Below, piece after piece: positions 1-9,460 of a DNA stretch of 64,000 nt (position 1 is the stretch's first letter; each line of letters begins with the position of its first letter). The translations under genes and the position numbers were made by a program. The notes beneath the pieces are model-generated. The model did no database searches. It was given only the letters and a program-made list of their open reading frames with translations, and was not told where the DNA came from. Origin of the DNA: Bradyrhizobium elkanii USDA 76 (lineage in GTDB: Bacteria; Pseudomonadota; Alphaproteobacteria; Rhizobiales; Xanthobacteraceae); the NCBI RefSeq assembly GCF_023278185.1, contig NZ_CP066356.1, positions 7,432,001-7,496,000 on the forward strand, read 5' to 3'.

Positions 1-379
1 CGTGACTCAAATGGCCGCCATCTTGAAGCCGCATCGCCATCAGCCTGTCTTGAGGCTGAAAAAGGCCGTTCATTACTGCGAAATTTGCGATGGTAGCGCT
101 CATCGCTTGCACATTCGCGTGTTCGCATGCGAACGCGGATTTTGCTCTCTCGATTGCCAGCCGCTCTAGTTTGTCAGCATACTCGCAGCCTGACACACAA
201 CGGCTTCCCGGATACCCCTCCGCATTCTTGTCGGCAAATATGCTGCCTTCGAACTCCCTGACTCTGGGAGAGGAATAGTTTTCAGAAGCGACTAAGCTCA
301 GCTGGCTTAATTGGCGTTGCTCCTCCAAGTACAGCAGCTCTCCCACTTCTTCGTCAAAGCTTTCGCATCGATTATCCAT
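1..379 (-). CDS. Serine hydroxymethyltransferase-like PLP enzyme, N-terminal part (cut by window start)
   Basis: Reading the minus strand from an ATG at 379 gives an uninterrupted frame to the window edge, about 126 residues. It begins MDNRCESFDEEVGELLYLEE and contains the SHMT hallmarks LVASENYSSPRV, then a GYPGSRCVSGCEYAD stretch (family: EGYPGxRYYGGCE), then NVQAMSATIANFAV and DGGHLSH near the edge. SHMT enzymes interconvert serine and glycine using pyridoxal phosphate and folate, and homologues in biosynthetic clusters act as aldolases on other beta-hydroxy amino acids. The start lies 36 bases after the stop of the ATP-grasp gene on the same strand, so it is probably the third gene of that operon. 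The housekeeping glyA role is less likely in this context. The rest of the protein is outside the window. Confidence 0.85.
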   Translation of the reverse strand, partial: MDNRCESFDEEVGELLYLEEQRQLSQLSLVASENYSSPRVREFEGSIFADKNAEGYPGSRCVSGCEYADKLERLAIERAKSAFACEHANVQAMSATIANFAVMNGLFQPQDRLMAMRLQDGGHLSH

Positions 380-414
380 GACCGCCCCTGCCCACAGTGA
401 TGCTGCCGTCGTCG

Positions 415-1758
415 TCAGTTTTTCGCATGCGACAGTTGAGCGAGTTCACGCTCGATACCTTGAAGCTCTTCCAGATCTCTTCCGAAAATTACAAAGTCGT
501 AGGGTCCGGCATCTTGATGGCCCTCCACCATCACAATTGCGCCCCGTCTATCGGCAGGCCTATAGTGAAGCTGCTTTCGCCGCAGCAGATCAATGAGGTC
601 GGGAAATCGAAGCGCAATGGAGACGCAATTTCGGGAAAGAGCAACACGCGCTCCATTTTTGATAGCGCATTCCAATCCTAGCGCGCTTGATACGGCCCTG
701 ATTGAAGAGAAGCCTCCGTGGCGCCCGTTTACCTCACATGCAAAGAACCCAACCTCTTTGGCTCTAACGATGTCGACACTAAGTGGTCCGAAATACCCGA
801 TTTGTTGGGCGTAGTTGCCAAGACTTTTGCACCACGAGAGAACATCGTTGGGCAAATGATCGAGCAGAGCGCTACTCCAATATGCCCCGCCGTATCCTGG
901 ATTGAAGAGGATCGAAGCTACACCTACAAGCTCAACCCTGTCTCTCCTGACATCAAAATGGACGCCCATCGAAGACTCATTTTCACTATATACCTCGACA
1001 ATCACGGGCTCTTTTACTGTCGGAGACAGCCCAAGTTCATGAACGGCCTCGCGCAAGGTAGCCGCATCAATTTTTGGTGTCGCCACGGCCCGCGTCGCGC
1101 CTTGCGACGATCCCGCCGCGCTTTTCGAAATGACGATATTGCCGTCACCACCTGCATGACGCGCCATCTTCAGAATGGCACTCTCAGACTCTGACAGGAC
1201 TGCACATACGGCTTCGACCAATTGTTGCATGCTTGCACAATTGCTGCCATTAGCGATCGGCACGCCAAGATCGGAGGCAAACTGGCGGAATTTCTCCTTG
1301 TCGTTAAGAAGTCGCGTTGCGACCGGGCTTGCTCCAACGTTCTCATCTGAAAACCTTACAGGAAGATTCCCCAAAGCTCTCGCGATGGAAATTGATACCT
1401 CGTCAGCGATATACGGCTCCAGACATGAAAATTGAGCACCCATAGTCATCAGACGTAGCGATCTAGAAAAGGCGCTACCGGGCGCGATGTCCTGTTCCGA
1501 GATCGGCAGGGGACGCTTGGTGGATGTCGATGAGGTCGACAGCAATTTGATGTTACCTCCACCTTTTAGGGAATTGACGTAGTTCAAGAACTCCTTCGTG
1601 ACCGGAGTTGGGGTAATAAGCATATCGTCGTCCCTAGCAAGCCAGAGCAGCCTCTTGGCCGAGGCTGCATTTGCTCTCAGGAATTCATCTGATAGCGTAT
1701 GAGCCGAGGGCGTCATTGCAGCGGAGCCAGTGTTCGCGAGTATGACCCGGCTCATCAT
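415..1758 (-). CDS. ATP-grasp ligase, peptide-ligase (PGM1-like) type
   Basis: About 447 residues from ATG 1758. That ATG overlaps the TGA of the upstream racemase (ATGA), which suggests translational coupling. The N-terminal ~130 residues form a pre-ATP-grasp region. The middle has a nucleotide-binding pattern (SAILKMARHAGGDGNIVISK) and the C-terminal half has the metal/ATP-binding signature ACEVNGRHGG after a substrate-facing stretch, EVYSENESSMGVHFD. Enzymes of this fold activate a carboxylate as acyl phosphate and join it to an amine. The layout resembles the peptide ligases of natural-product clusters more than biotin carboxylase or D-Ala ligase. It sits between an amino-acid racemase and an SHMT-like enzyme, so a non-proteinogenic amino acid is a reasonable guess for its substrate. 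The exact substrate cannot be read from the sequence. Confidence 0.75.
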   Translation of the reverse strand: MMSRVILANTGSAAMTPSAHTLSDEFLRANAASAKRLLWLARDDDMLITPTPVTKEFLNYVNSLKGGGNIKLLSTSSTSTKRPLPISEQDIAPGSAFSRSLRLMTMGAQFSCLEPYIADEVSISIARALGNLPVRFSDENVGASPVATRLLNDKEKFRQFASDLGVPIANGSNCASMQQLVEAVCAVLSESESAILKMARHAGGDGNIVISKSAAGSSQGATRAVATPKIDAATLREAVHELGLSPTVKEPVIVEVYSENESSMGVHFDVRRDRVELVGVASILFNPGYGGAYWSSALLDHLPNDVLSWCKSLGNYAQQIGYFGPLSVDIVRAKEVGFFACEVNGRHGGFSSIRAVSSALGLECAIKNGARVALSRNCVSIALRFPDLIDLLRRKQLHYRPADRRGAIVMVEGHQDAGPYDFVIFGRDLEELQGIERELAQLSHAKN

Positions 1759-2543
1759 TCTCCCCCGTCGCGCGCCTGGTTTACGAGCTCGTTTTCCTTT
1801 TCCCACCAGGCAATACAGGAGTCAGCAAGAATGCTGATTGGATCAACGATGTCATCGTCGTCTACCAGACCGTCGGAAATGGCCGACAATTCACTGCAAC
1901 CAAGAATAATTGCGTCAGGCGCGAAGGGTCTGATCTGATCAACAAGCTGCTTCAGCTTTGGTCGTGCTTCCACGGCATTTCCAGACTTGACATCCGCGAT
2001 GATCTGAACGGCTTCTCGTTGAAACTCTGCACGACAACATGCGAATTTCTCGCCGAAACACTTCTCATTCGTTTGCGGGTATAGAGAGTGCTGCATAGTC
2101 GCATTCGTTCCCAGCAGGATCAAACGAAGTTCGCGAGCTGCGGCGTCCCTCCTGCCGCAAATCACCTTGGCTGTGATCTCGGTTACGTCAATCAAAGCCA
2201 CCGACAGCGCCTGCTTGATCTCACCAACCCAGAAGTGCGCGGTGTTGCAGGGGATGGCTATCGCTCCACATCCCGCTTGCTCTAACCAATGAGCCCGCTC
2301 CAATATCTGCTGCAATGGCGCGTCACTCCCCTCTGAGATTGCTTGTGATCGATCAGTGATATCGGGAAGCGATAAAGCAACATACGGAATGTGATCCTGA
2401 TCTTTCTCCGCTCGGCGTTTTCGCGCGAGAGATTCCAAGAATTTGGCAGTTGCGAAGCTTCCCATTCCGCCCACTACCCCAAGGGGCCTCCGTTGCCCAA
2501 GCGGTCCTGCAAACGGCATATCGAGCCTCGATACAAAGTTCAT
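1755..2543 (-). CDS. Aspartate/glutamate-type amino-acid racemase
   Basis: The Asp/Glu racemase superfamily is cofactor-independent and uses two cysteines. Both are visible: IPCNTAHFW (first catalytic Cys) and ILGCSELSAI (second catalytic Cys). The N-terminus VVGGMGSFATAKF is typical of the family. I place the start at the ATG at 2543 (MNFVSRLDMPF). The frame is open to 2609, but the extra 22 residues look non-native and lack a ribosome site. Length of about 262 residues is normal for the family. The gene is first in a minus-strand operon with the ATP-grasp and SHMT-like genes and is divergent from the M20 peptidase. It probably supplies a D-amino acid to the neighbouring ligase; this is inferred from context. 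Confidence 0.85.
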   Translation of the reverse strand: MNFVSRLDMPFAGPLGQRRPLGVVGGMGSFATAKFLESLARKRRAEKDQDHIPYVALSLPDITDRSQAISEGSDAPLQQILERAHWLEQAGCGAIAIPCNTAHFWVGEIKQALSVALIDVTEITAKVICGRRDAAARELRLILLGTNATMQHSLYPQTNEKCFGEKFACCRAEFQREAVQIIADVKSGNAVEARPKLKQLVDQIRPFAPDAIILGCSELSAISDGLVDDDDIVDPISILADSCIAWWEKENELVNQARDGGE

Positions 2544-3023
2544 AGTATGACGACCCTGCCTTTCGCGCTTCTTTGACTGCAACAGCACTTCCGTTCCGCA
2601 ACCACTCATTCAAGAGGACATGCTCGCGTGGTAGCCAAAACAATTCGCGCTCCTCTGTTGTGACAACGTATGGCGCCGGTTGCAACATTAGGTAATGAGC
2701 CGTGCGAACAGCAAAGGGTATGCCAACTCGACAGGAAAAGTGGTCTTCAGAGACCTGATGGAGATTGCGATATTTATAGTTGTCGACACATTGCCTGTGT
2801 CACGAATGAGACACGCCGGCGGACGTTATGTGTGTGTGCAGAGCGACAAAGGGGATCGGCGCCATTGAGACGAATTCGGACATTGCCCTGACGGCCATAG
2901 AAAATGTAAAGATCGTCCACCGAGGAGCTAATAGAGCGCACATTGCTTATTTGCTGGAGAAATTACTGTCGGAGGCGAGCCAGACCATTCAAACAACGGC
3001 TTCCGAAGAAAGGACAAAGAGGC
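2544..3023. other. Divergent intergenic region with unassigned small frames
   Basis: This lies between the racemase and M20 genes and should carry both promoters; none stands out. A minus-strand frame from 2688 starts MLQPAPYVVTTEEREL and looks protein-like for about 45 residues before running antisense-free into the racemase start, so it may be a decayed upstream exon of another gene. A plus-strand frame at 2828-3046 (72 codons, ending inside the M20 start) has a plausible helical segment, IAYLLEKLLSEASQTI. Neither is recognisable. Confidence 0.3.
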
Positions 3024-4514
3024 ATGTCTTCGAAAATATCCTGTGAAGATAGCCATCACATGCCCAAGCAAACCATTGAAAGGGCCCTGCAGCATGCGGA
3101 CACGAACCTGAATGCTAGCCTTGACCGGCTCTTCCAACTGCTGCGAATTCCGTCCATCTCGTGCGAACCGCATTATGCACGGCAATGCCGCGAGGCCGCT
3201 TCCTGGCTCGCCCATGAGCTATCTGACATTGGCTTCGATGCATCCGTCAGAGCTACGATTGGAAACCCTGTAGTGGTCGGACACAGCAAGCAAGCCACCG
3301 GTCCACACGTCCTATTCTATGGCCATTACGATGTCCAACCCGTAGAGCCTCTGCAGGAATGGGAGTCTCAACCCTTCGAGCCGACGCTTAGGGTCCAGCC
3401 TAACGGGGAGACCCACATTGTTGCCCGAGGCGCATCTGACGACAAAGGCCAGCTCTTGACTTTCATTGAGGCGTGCCGTGCCTGGAACGCGACAACAGGA
3501 AGTCTGCCAGTTGGCGTATCTATGTTGTTCGAGGGAGAGGAAGAAAGCGGCAGTCCAAGCATGGAGGCATTCTTGGACGAATTCGAACATGAATTGCTTG
3601 CTGATGTCATGTTGCTTTGCGACACCTCATTGTGGAACGACGCGGTACCCGCGATTACCGTTATGTTTCGCGGCCTATTAGAAGAGGAGGTCCGAGTAAC
3701 GTGCGCCGACCGGGACCTGCATTCGGGTGCTTATGGGAATGCTGCACGCAATCCAATCCAGGTTCTCGCTGAACTCATCGCCAGCCTGAGAGGCAGGAAC
3801 GGAGAAGTCGCGATTGAGGGCTTCTACGACAACATATCGGAGTTGGACAGCACTGTCAGAGACGAGTTGCTGAAGCTGAATTTCGACACCGAGCAATTCC
3901 TTGGAGCTGTTGGCCTCTCTCAGTCGGCTGGGGACATTTCTTACTCGGTAATGGAGCAACTCTGGACTCGCCCTTCGTGCGAAATCAATGGAATAGCAGG
4001 CGGGCATTGCGGAGTTGGCCTGAAAACGATCATTCCGTCCAGTGCCGTCGCCAAGGTCTCTTTCAGGTTGGTAGATGGTCAAGATCCCGAAAGGATACGA
4101 TCGACGTTTCGCAATCACATTCGCGCTCGAACACCGCGCGACTGCAAAGTGCAGTTTGCCGGGCTCACAGGCCACCCCGCATCTTTTATCCAGCCAAGGA
4201 GCCCGTATCTGGACTGCGCGCGCGCCGCTCTGAAACAGGAGTGGGGTTGCGATTCGGTGCTGATAGGAAGCGGAGGGTCGATCCCCATCGTGAACACTGT
4301 TAAGCGCCGGCTAGGGCTGCAGTCCCTACCCATCGGTTTCGCGCGAGCTGATAATCGTCACCACAGCCCAAACGAAAAGTACGATCTCTACACTTTTCAA
4401 AAGGGAATTCGTTCGTGGATTCGAATCCTTGCGGAGCTTTCACGATGCACAAACGATCGGATCGTGTCCCAACCGGAACAATTAGGCGGCGGACAATATA
4501 TGAACCGTCAATGA
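3024..4514 (+). CDS. M20-family metallopeptidase (dipeptidase/carnosinase-like)
   Basis: About 496 residues from ATG 3024, chosen because AAAGGAC and AAAGAGG lie just upstream; ATG 3060 is an alternative. The di-zinc M20 motifs are all present: GHYDVQP (His ligand), ARGASDDKGQ (bridging Asp), FEGEEESGSP (catalytic Glu plus Glu ligand), LLCDTS (Asp ligand) and DNRHHSPNEKY near the end (His ligand). The insert SGAYGNAARNP and GIAGGHCGVGLKTIIPSSA match the lid domain of the dipeptidase branch. No signal peptide is seen, so it is probably cytosolic. Family members split dipeptides or acylated amino acids. Facing a racemase/ATP-grasp operon, it could mature or break down the product, which is inference. 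Confidence 0.88.
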   Translation: MSSKISCEDSHHMPKQTIERALQHADTNLNASLDRLFQLLRIPSISCEPHYARQCREAASWLAHELSDIGFDASVRATIGNPVVVGHSKQATGPHVLFYGHYDVQPVEPLQEWESQPFEPTLRVQPNGETHIVARGASDDKGQLLTFIEACRAWNATTGSLPVGVSMLFEGEEESGSPSMEAFLDEFEHELLADVMLLCDTSLWNDAVPAITVMFRGLLEEEVRVTCADRDLHSGAYGNAARNPIQVLAELIASLRGRNGEVAIEGFYDNISELDSTVRDELLKLNFDTEQFLGAVGLSQSAGDISYSVMEQLWTRPSCEINGIAGGHCGVGLKTIIPSSAVAKVSFRLVDGQDPERIRSTFRNHIRARTPRDCKVQFAGLTGHPASFIQPRSPYLDCARAALKQEWGCDSVLIGSGGSIPIVNTVKRRLGLQSLPIGFARADNRHHSPNEKYDLYTFQKGIRSWIRILAELSRCTNDRIVSQPEQLGGGQYMNRQ

Positions 4515-4812
4515 AGCCGCGCCTGCAACAATCCGCTGACGCCTCGACGCCATTTTCGCGCGCTTGCTTTCAATACCATTTCACGCCGCTCAATGTGACA
4601 CGGGAACGCGCCGACCGCCGGGTACCAATGATCCGGTGCGCACATGGCGCGCATACAGTTGCACCAGATCGAACACACGCCGAGTATGCAGCTTAAACTG
4701 CTGGCGGAACGACATTCCGGATCTAAAACGTCAAGCACTGCCGCTGGTTGGCCCGCTTTCTGCATCGTGATACGGCGGACACTAGATGTCCGACGTTAGA
4801 CATGGAGAAGCT

Positions 4813-6471
4813 ATGCGCATCTGCGGCATCAAATTGAGGCATGATGGAGCGATCGCGCTCATCGAGAACGGAAGACTGGCTTTTTGTGTTGAGCAAGAGA
4901 AGCGGGACAACAATCTCCGCTATCAAGCCATCGAAAACCTTGACGATGTCGTCGCCGCCTTGGCCGAGCACGGACTGGATTCGTGCGATGTTGATCAGTT
5001 TGTGATCGACGGCGGGGGGGACGGTCAATCCCAAGTGCTCAGTGGTACTGACTCTGTCACTCTCAAATGGGGACCGTACGTAGAGCCCCATGCGGAAGGG
5101 CTTCTCACTTCGTACAACGGCTCTGGCTTGATTCTAGAAGGCAGAGCATTTCCCTATAAAAGTTATTCACACGTCTCGGGCCATGTGGCTTCCGCGTACT
5201 GCACAAGCCCGTTTGCTCAGTCCGGACAATCGGCTTTCTGTCTTGTGTGGGACGGCTCCATCCTTCCACGTCTCTACCACGTTGAACGTCAGGGCGCCCG
5301 ATTCGTTGAATGTCTGTTTCCAATTGTTGGTCATGCCTATGCTGTGGCCGGCGATCACTTTGGGCCTTACAAAGATCTGGACCGCAAACCCTGGGATTTA
5401 GGTGTCGCTGGCAAGCTAATGGCCTATATCGCGCTGGGTTGTGTCGATGATGCGATCGTGAGTGTCTTTCGGGAGCTCTACGAGGAATGCTTTGCCGGCG
5501 ACACGCAGCGTGCTCGTGGCTACCGTACGGAGATCGAGAGCGGGGATTGGTTTCCTGCCATGCACGCTTTCTTTGCAGCCAGCGCCTCGCGATTGGATCA
5601 CAAGCGAGATGAAGATATACTCGCATCATTTCACTCTTTTCTCGAGCATCTCCTGGTTGAGCGATTGGCAGCTGCTGTACAACGTCATTCACGGCTCCCA
5701 GGGCGACACAATCTGTGCATAGCGGGCGGCTGTGGTCTTAACATAAAGTGGAATAGCGCAATGCGGTCCGCCGGACTGTTCGATGCTGTTTGGGTGCCCC
5801 CCTTTCCGAATGACAGCGGCGCGGCTATAGGTGCGGCTTGTGCCGCATTAGCAGAGCGGAAGGGCTTCGTGCCACTCGAATGGTCGGTCTACGGTGGTCC
5901 GCGACTTCTGCGGAACGAGGCGCCACCAGGATGGGAAGCCGCACCGTGCAATATGCGCGAGCTTGCTAAGATCCTTGCGAGTAACAAGCCCGTCGTCTTT
6001 CTCGCCGGCAGCGCTGAGCTCGGACCGCGAGCATTAGGCGGACGAAGCATCCTAGCGGCTGCCACATCAGCGGGGATGAAGGATCATCTCAATCAGATCA
6101 AACGTCGTGAATGCTTTCGGCCAGTGGCGCCCATATGCATTGAAGATCGTGCGCCAGAAATCTTCTTCCCCGGAACCCCGGATCCTTACATGCTGTTCGA
6201 TCATCAGACGCGAGCGGAATGGCTCGATAGAGTACCAGCTGTTGTACATCTTGATGGATCTGCGCGATTGCAGACTGTTTCTAGAACCTCTGAACACAAG
6301 ATCGCCGAACTCCTCGTGGTCTACGAAGAACTTACCGGCATCCCGCTGCTTTGCAATACGAGTGCCAATCTCAATGGACGTGGGTTCTTTCCGGATGCTG
6401 CGGGAGCTTGTGAATGGGGACGAGTTGACCACGTATGGTGCGATGGCATGTTGTGGACAAAAGCCGCATAG
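4813..6471 (+). CDS. NodU/TobZ-family carbamoyltransferase
   Basis: 552 residues from ATG 4813, which has GGAGAAG five bases upstream; the ATG at 4786 is in frame but less well placed. The N-terminal Kae1-like domain starts MRICGIKLRHDGAIALIENG and ends with CIAGGCGLNIKWNS and FPNDSGAAIGAA. The C-terminal YrdC-like domain has SAELGPRALGGRSILA and FRPVAPICIEDRAPEIFF. Enzymes of this family move a carbamoyl group from carbamoyl phosphate via carbamoyl-AMP to a hydroxyl group, on Nod factors (NodU) or antibiotics (TobZ, CmcH). It is not next to nod genes, and it lies in the same strand direction 298 bases after the M20 gene, so it more likely decorates the product of the local amino-acid cluster than Nod factor. 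The 4515-4812 gap shows no other gene. Confidence 0.88.
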   Translation: MRICGIKLRHDGAIALIENGRLAFCVEQEKRDNNLRYQAIENLDDVVAALAEHGLDSCDVDQFVIDGGGDGQSQVLSGTDSVTLKWGPYVEPHAEGLLTSYNGSGLILEGRAFPYKSYSHVSGHVASAYCTSPFAQSGQSAFCLVWDGSILPRLYHVERQGARFVECLFPIVGHAYAVAGDHFGPYKDLDRKPWDLGVAGKLMAYIALGCVDDAIVSVFRELYEECFAGDTQRARGYRTEIESGDWFPAMHAFFAASASRLDHKRDEDILASFHSFLEHLLVERLAAAVQRHSRLPGRHNLCIAGGCGLNIKWNSAMRSAGLFDAVWVPPFPNDSGAAIGAACAALAERKGFVPLEWSVYGGPRLLRNEAPPGWEAAPCNMRELAKILASNKPVVFLAGSAELGPRALGGRSILAAATSAGMKDHLNQIKRRECFRPVAPICIEDRAPEIFFPGTPDPYMLFDHQTRAEWLDRVPAVVHLDGSARLQTVSRTSEHKIAELLVVYEELTGIPLLCNTSANLNGRGFFPDAAGACEWGRVDHVWCDGMLWTKAA

Positions 6472-6847
6472 GCATGGTTGTGATGATGAGCAACGTGATC
6501 TTTGCAACGGGGCCTTGCTCCCTCGCGTCTTGCAGCATGCGATCTTAGAATCTTGGGTAGCAGGAGTGCCTACGATGAGGGCTACCGATCTCGCGAAGCT
6601 GCGGCAAGCTTCGCACGGTAGTCGAAAGGTAGGCGTCGAAGCGTTCCGGCAACGGATTTTGAAATTTGAGAAGATCTGCCATTCCGCTCATGGCGATGTC
6701 GGGCGCCTTGCTGCTCTTCCAGGGTTGTCGCCAGATCCGAAAGCTTTTGCCGCCGCTCGAACTGCAGCTCCTTCACGTGCAAGTCGGCCTTTCTCTGTAT
6801 CATGGTCGCTTGCCTACGGATCATATCGGGCAGGCCGGCGCCTTCGG
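6472..6847. other. Gene-poor gap after the carbamoyltransferase
   Basis: No intact gene. A minus-strand frame at 6582-6824 is charged and coiled-coil-like (VKELQFERRQKLSDLATTL) and could be a remnant, but nothing in it is recognisable. Confidence 0.3.
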
Positions 6848-6997
6848 TCGCTCAGCGGCGCCGATATCGCCGTGATCGTCTCGCAGGCGCGCCCGCGAAA
6901 CGTCGAGCATTTCGACATGGTCGACGGGATCTGGGTCACCCACCCGCGGTGCGCCATCCCTTCGTCCGAAGCCCGCCTGGTCGGACATGATCAGCGA
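6848..6997 (+). pseudogene. DUF2130 protein remnant
   Basis: The plus-strand frame reads ADIAVIVSQARPRNVEHFDM followed by VDGIWVTHPRCAIP and then degenerates to a stop. This is the conserved core of DUF2130 proteins, in which the same phrase precedes a helical C-terminal domain. Only about 50 residues survive, without start, N-terminal coiled coil or C-terminal part. It starts a run of decayed, defence-island-like genes. Confidence 0.7.
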
Positions 6998-7004
6998 TGA
7001 AGTG

Positions 7005-7372
7005 CTGAGAAACGTTATGGATGAACTCTATCTGCCGCTGAATGCCGGGATGAGGTCTTAGCGTCCGTCGGCGCACGTACGCTATTGGACAGGGCCGGCC
7101 ATCTGCTGCTGGAGCAGGATCCTAAAGGCGGCTTCGAGGGCAAGCTATCCGGCTTGGTCGATCGCGGATTCATCAGCCCTCGCGAAAAGACAACTCTCGA
7201 GGCCGTTGCAGACGCAGGCAACGCGTCTGCTCACCGAGGATACACACCCACTGCCGAGCGACTCGGACACATCGTCGACATCATAGAAAACTTTCTGCAG
7301 CGTGCGTTTGTCCTTTCTCGCGCGGCCGATGAAGTCCGGAATTCGACACCGCGGCGCCCCAAGGCAAAATAG
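7005..7372 (+). pseudogene. DUF4145-like protein, frameshifted near its start
   Basis: The frame through 7085-7372 contains ARTLLDRAGHLLLEQ, then GGFEGKLSGLVDRGFISPRE and DAGNASAHRGYTPT, the pattern of DUF4145 domains, in which an RxxxH-like HEPN helix is expected. The preceding residues MDELYLPLNAG are in another frame, so a small indel near 7050 separates them. If translated, a TTG at 7085 would be the start and yield 95 residues. DUF4145 domains occur in restriction and abortive-infection proteins. Reading direction and position fit a link to the DUF2130 remnant upstream. Confidence 0.55.
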
Positions 7373-7514
7373 TCGGGAAGGCATCCGTGACAAAGCTCCC
7401 GCCACATTGAAATCGCTCGACGAGTGAGCATATGGGGAACAACCTTTAGTGCTGCCGCCGGGCGCAATTGCACGGAGCGGCAAACCCTCATTGCATAAAC
7501 GTCCAGGAGACGAC

Positions 7515-9434
7515 TTGAGCGACGAGAGCCCTACGATCGACGATAGCCCCGAGAACACCGCGCCACCGCCCCCTCCGTGGGCCAGGGCGACCTTGAATGA
7601 CGTCACGCAGGTCGACTTCGAAGAGCTGGTTCGGTCATTGGACAGCGCCGATGCGGCCGAGCTGGGAGACCTATACCGACGCGCTCTCCCCGACACGCAG
7701 CCCGAACCCGAGACCCCAACGTTCCGTGTTTACTCCATGCTCGCTGGGGCCATGGGAATGCATTTCAAGGCCAACGAGCCAAACGACCCTTTCGCTGCAA
7801 TGATCGTCTGGGCAGACGGTCGGCGCTCGGCGACACCGGCCGATTTTCGTGGCGCGATTGATTCCCTGGCCGCGATGGCCGAGCGGGCACAGCACCCTGT
7901 GTTGCGAGCCCGGCTCGCGGACCTGTGCTGGCTGCTCGATCTTAAACGACGACGGATCGGAGTATGTGCCGCGACCGCCTACGTCGAAGTTGTCTCCAAG
8001 GTCGATGCCGGCATCCTCAAATTGCGTTTCGACGAGAACGAGACCGGCGCCCTACGGCACGAGGCGCGCGATCTGCTCAAGCGGGCCCTTTTCATCGGTC
8101 GCGCCACCAAAATGGACAAGAATGGCCCTTCGGACGCGCAGAAGCTCGTCGTGGCGTTGCGGAAGCGAGCGATCGCGAAGCGACTGACTAGTCCCACCCT
8201 GATGTTCGGGCGTCTCGACCTTCACTTCGGGATCTCGGATGCAGCCGAAGTCGGCAAGGAGGTCGAAAACTTGATCGCCGGCCTCCCCGCCGGCGCTGAC
8301 GACCACACCTTAGTGGAGCTTTGGCGCCTTTCCGCCCGAGCTTACCATAAGGCCAAACACGACGACGACGCGAACCGTTGCCGGTCAACGGCAGGCGAGC
8401 TGCTGGTCGCGATGGCCAAGCGCCAGCCTTCGGCCATGTTGGCTGCTCATACGCTTACGGAAGCCATCCAAGAGCTGCACGGCTTGCCAGGCAGCAAGGA
8501 TCGCCGGAAGGAGTTGCGGCATCTCCTGGTGGATATTCAGGCGGGCATCGCCGACGAAATGTCGCCTTTTGCAATTCCGATGGACCTCGAAGATATCGCC
8601 AAAGAGGTCGAGAAGAGGATGCAAAAACCTACTTTGCTCGACAAACTCTTCACGTTCGCGGGCCTCAGTCATTCTCCGGATCCGGATCAACTTATAGCCG
8701 AGGCGGAGAAGGCCATCCGAGAGCATCCGTTCTCGTCCCTATTTGGCGGCAGTCACCACGACCGCGATGGCAAGGTCATCTATCGCAGCGAAGGGGGCAA
8801 CTTTGGCGAAACGCAGGATGACTCGACGCTGCGTCAACAAATCGCGCGCGATGAGGGGCTACGCCGCCATATTACGGCTTCTGCCGAGATCGAAGTAGCT
8901 AGGCAATCCATCGTTTCGAACCACTACTTGTCCGAGGAGATCTTCGCAGCGCTATTGGAATTCAGCCCCTTCGTACCGCGGGGGCTCGTCATGACCTACA
9001 GCCACGGTTTTACATGCTTCTTCCGCGGCGACTTCATTAGCGCTCTCTACATCCTGACGCCTTTGCTGGAAGCTTCGCTTCGGCACGTACTCAGAGCGCA
9101 CAGCCACGACGTCACAAAATTGGACGATGCCACGAAGATTCAGGAGGACCGAACGATATCCGCACTGTTCGAGCAGATGCGACCGGAGCTGGATTCGATC
9201 TTCGGCAGCCCCATCACGACCGACATCGAGAACGTCTTCCTCAAGAAGCCGGGGCCCTATATCCGTCACTCGATAGCCCATGGACTGCTACACGACGGAG
9301 AGCCATACTCGGACGACTCGCTGTATGCGTGCTGGCTGATCTTCCAACTTTGTATGATCCCGCTGTACGAACATCGGCGACACATCCGCTTGCCATTCGA
9401 CAGCCCTTCCGAAGCGATTGATGAGAAGGGATAG
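7515..9434 (+). CDS. DUF4209 protein with C-terminal HEPN motif
   Basis: About 639 residues from a TTG at 7515 that has AGGAG six bases upstream; the frame is open to a GTG at 7449, but that start has no such site. The C-terminal part holds a DUF4209-like region ending in PYIRHSIAHGLL. The RHSIAH stretch fits the HEPN Rx4H motif, which in other families forms a metal-independent RNase centre. The body (residues 60-500) is helical without a known fold that I can see. No signal peptide or membrane segment. It lies convergent with the 992-aa protein (27-base gap) in a stretch rich in restriction-like remnants, so an anti-phage role is plausible but unproven. Confidence 0.7.
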   Translation: MSDESPTIDDSPENTAPPPPPWARATLNDVTQVDFEELVRSLDSADAAELGDLYRRALPDTQPEPETPTFRVYSMLAGAMGMHFKANEPNDPFAAMIVWADGRRSATPADFRGAIDSLAAMAERAQHPVLRARLADLCWLLDLKRRRIGVCAATAYVEVVSKVDAGILKLRFDENETGALRHEARDLLKRALFIGRATKMDKNGPSDAQKLVVALRKRAIAKRLTSPTLMFGRLDLHFGISDAAEVGKEVENLIAGLPAGADDHTLVELWRLSARAYHKAKHDDDANRCRSTAGELLVAMAKRQPSAMLAAHTLTEAIQELHGLPGSKDRRKELRHLLVDIQAGIADEMSPFAIPMDLEDIAKEVEKRMQKPTLLDKLFTFAGLSHSPDPDQLIAEAEKAIREHPFSSLFGGSHHDRDGKVIYRSEGGNFGETQDDSTLRQQIARDEGLRRHITASAEIEVARQSIVSNHYLSEEIFAALLEFSPFVPRGLVMTYSHGFTCFFRGDFISALYILTPLLEASLRHVLRAHSHDVTKLDDATKIQEDRTISALFEQMRPELDSIFGSPITTDIENVFLKKPGPYIRHSIAHGLLHDGEPYSDDSLYACWLIFQLCMIPLYEHRRHIRLPFDSPSEAIDEKG

Positions 9435-9460
9435 TGCCGTGGCGCGAAGGCTCCCGGCAA

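Noticed and set aside
4786..6471. Calling the carbamoyltransferase nodU
   Set aside because: No nod genes or nod box nearby and its neighbours are amino-acid enzymes; only the family can be stated.
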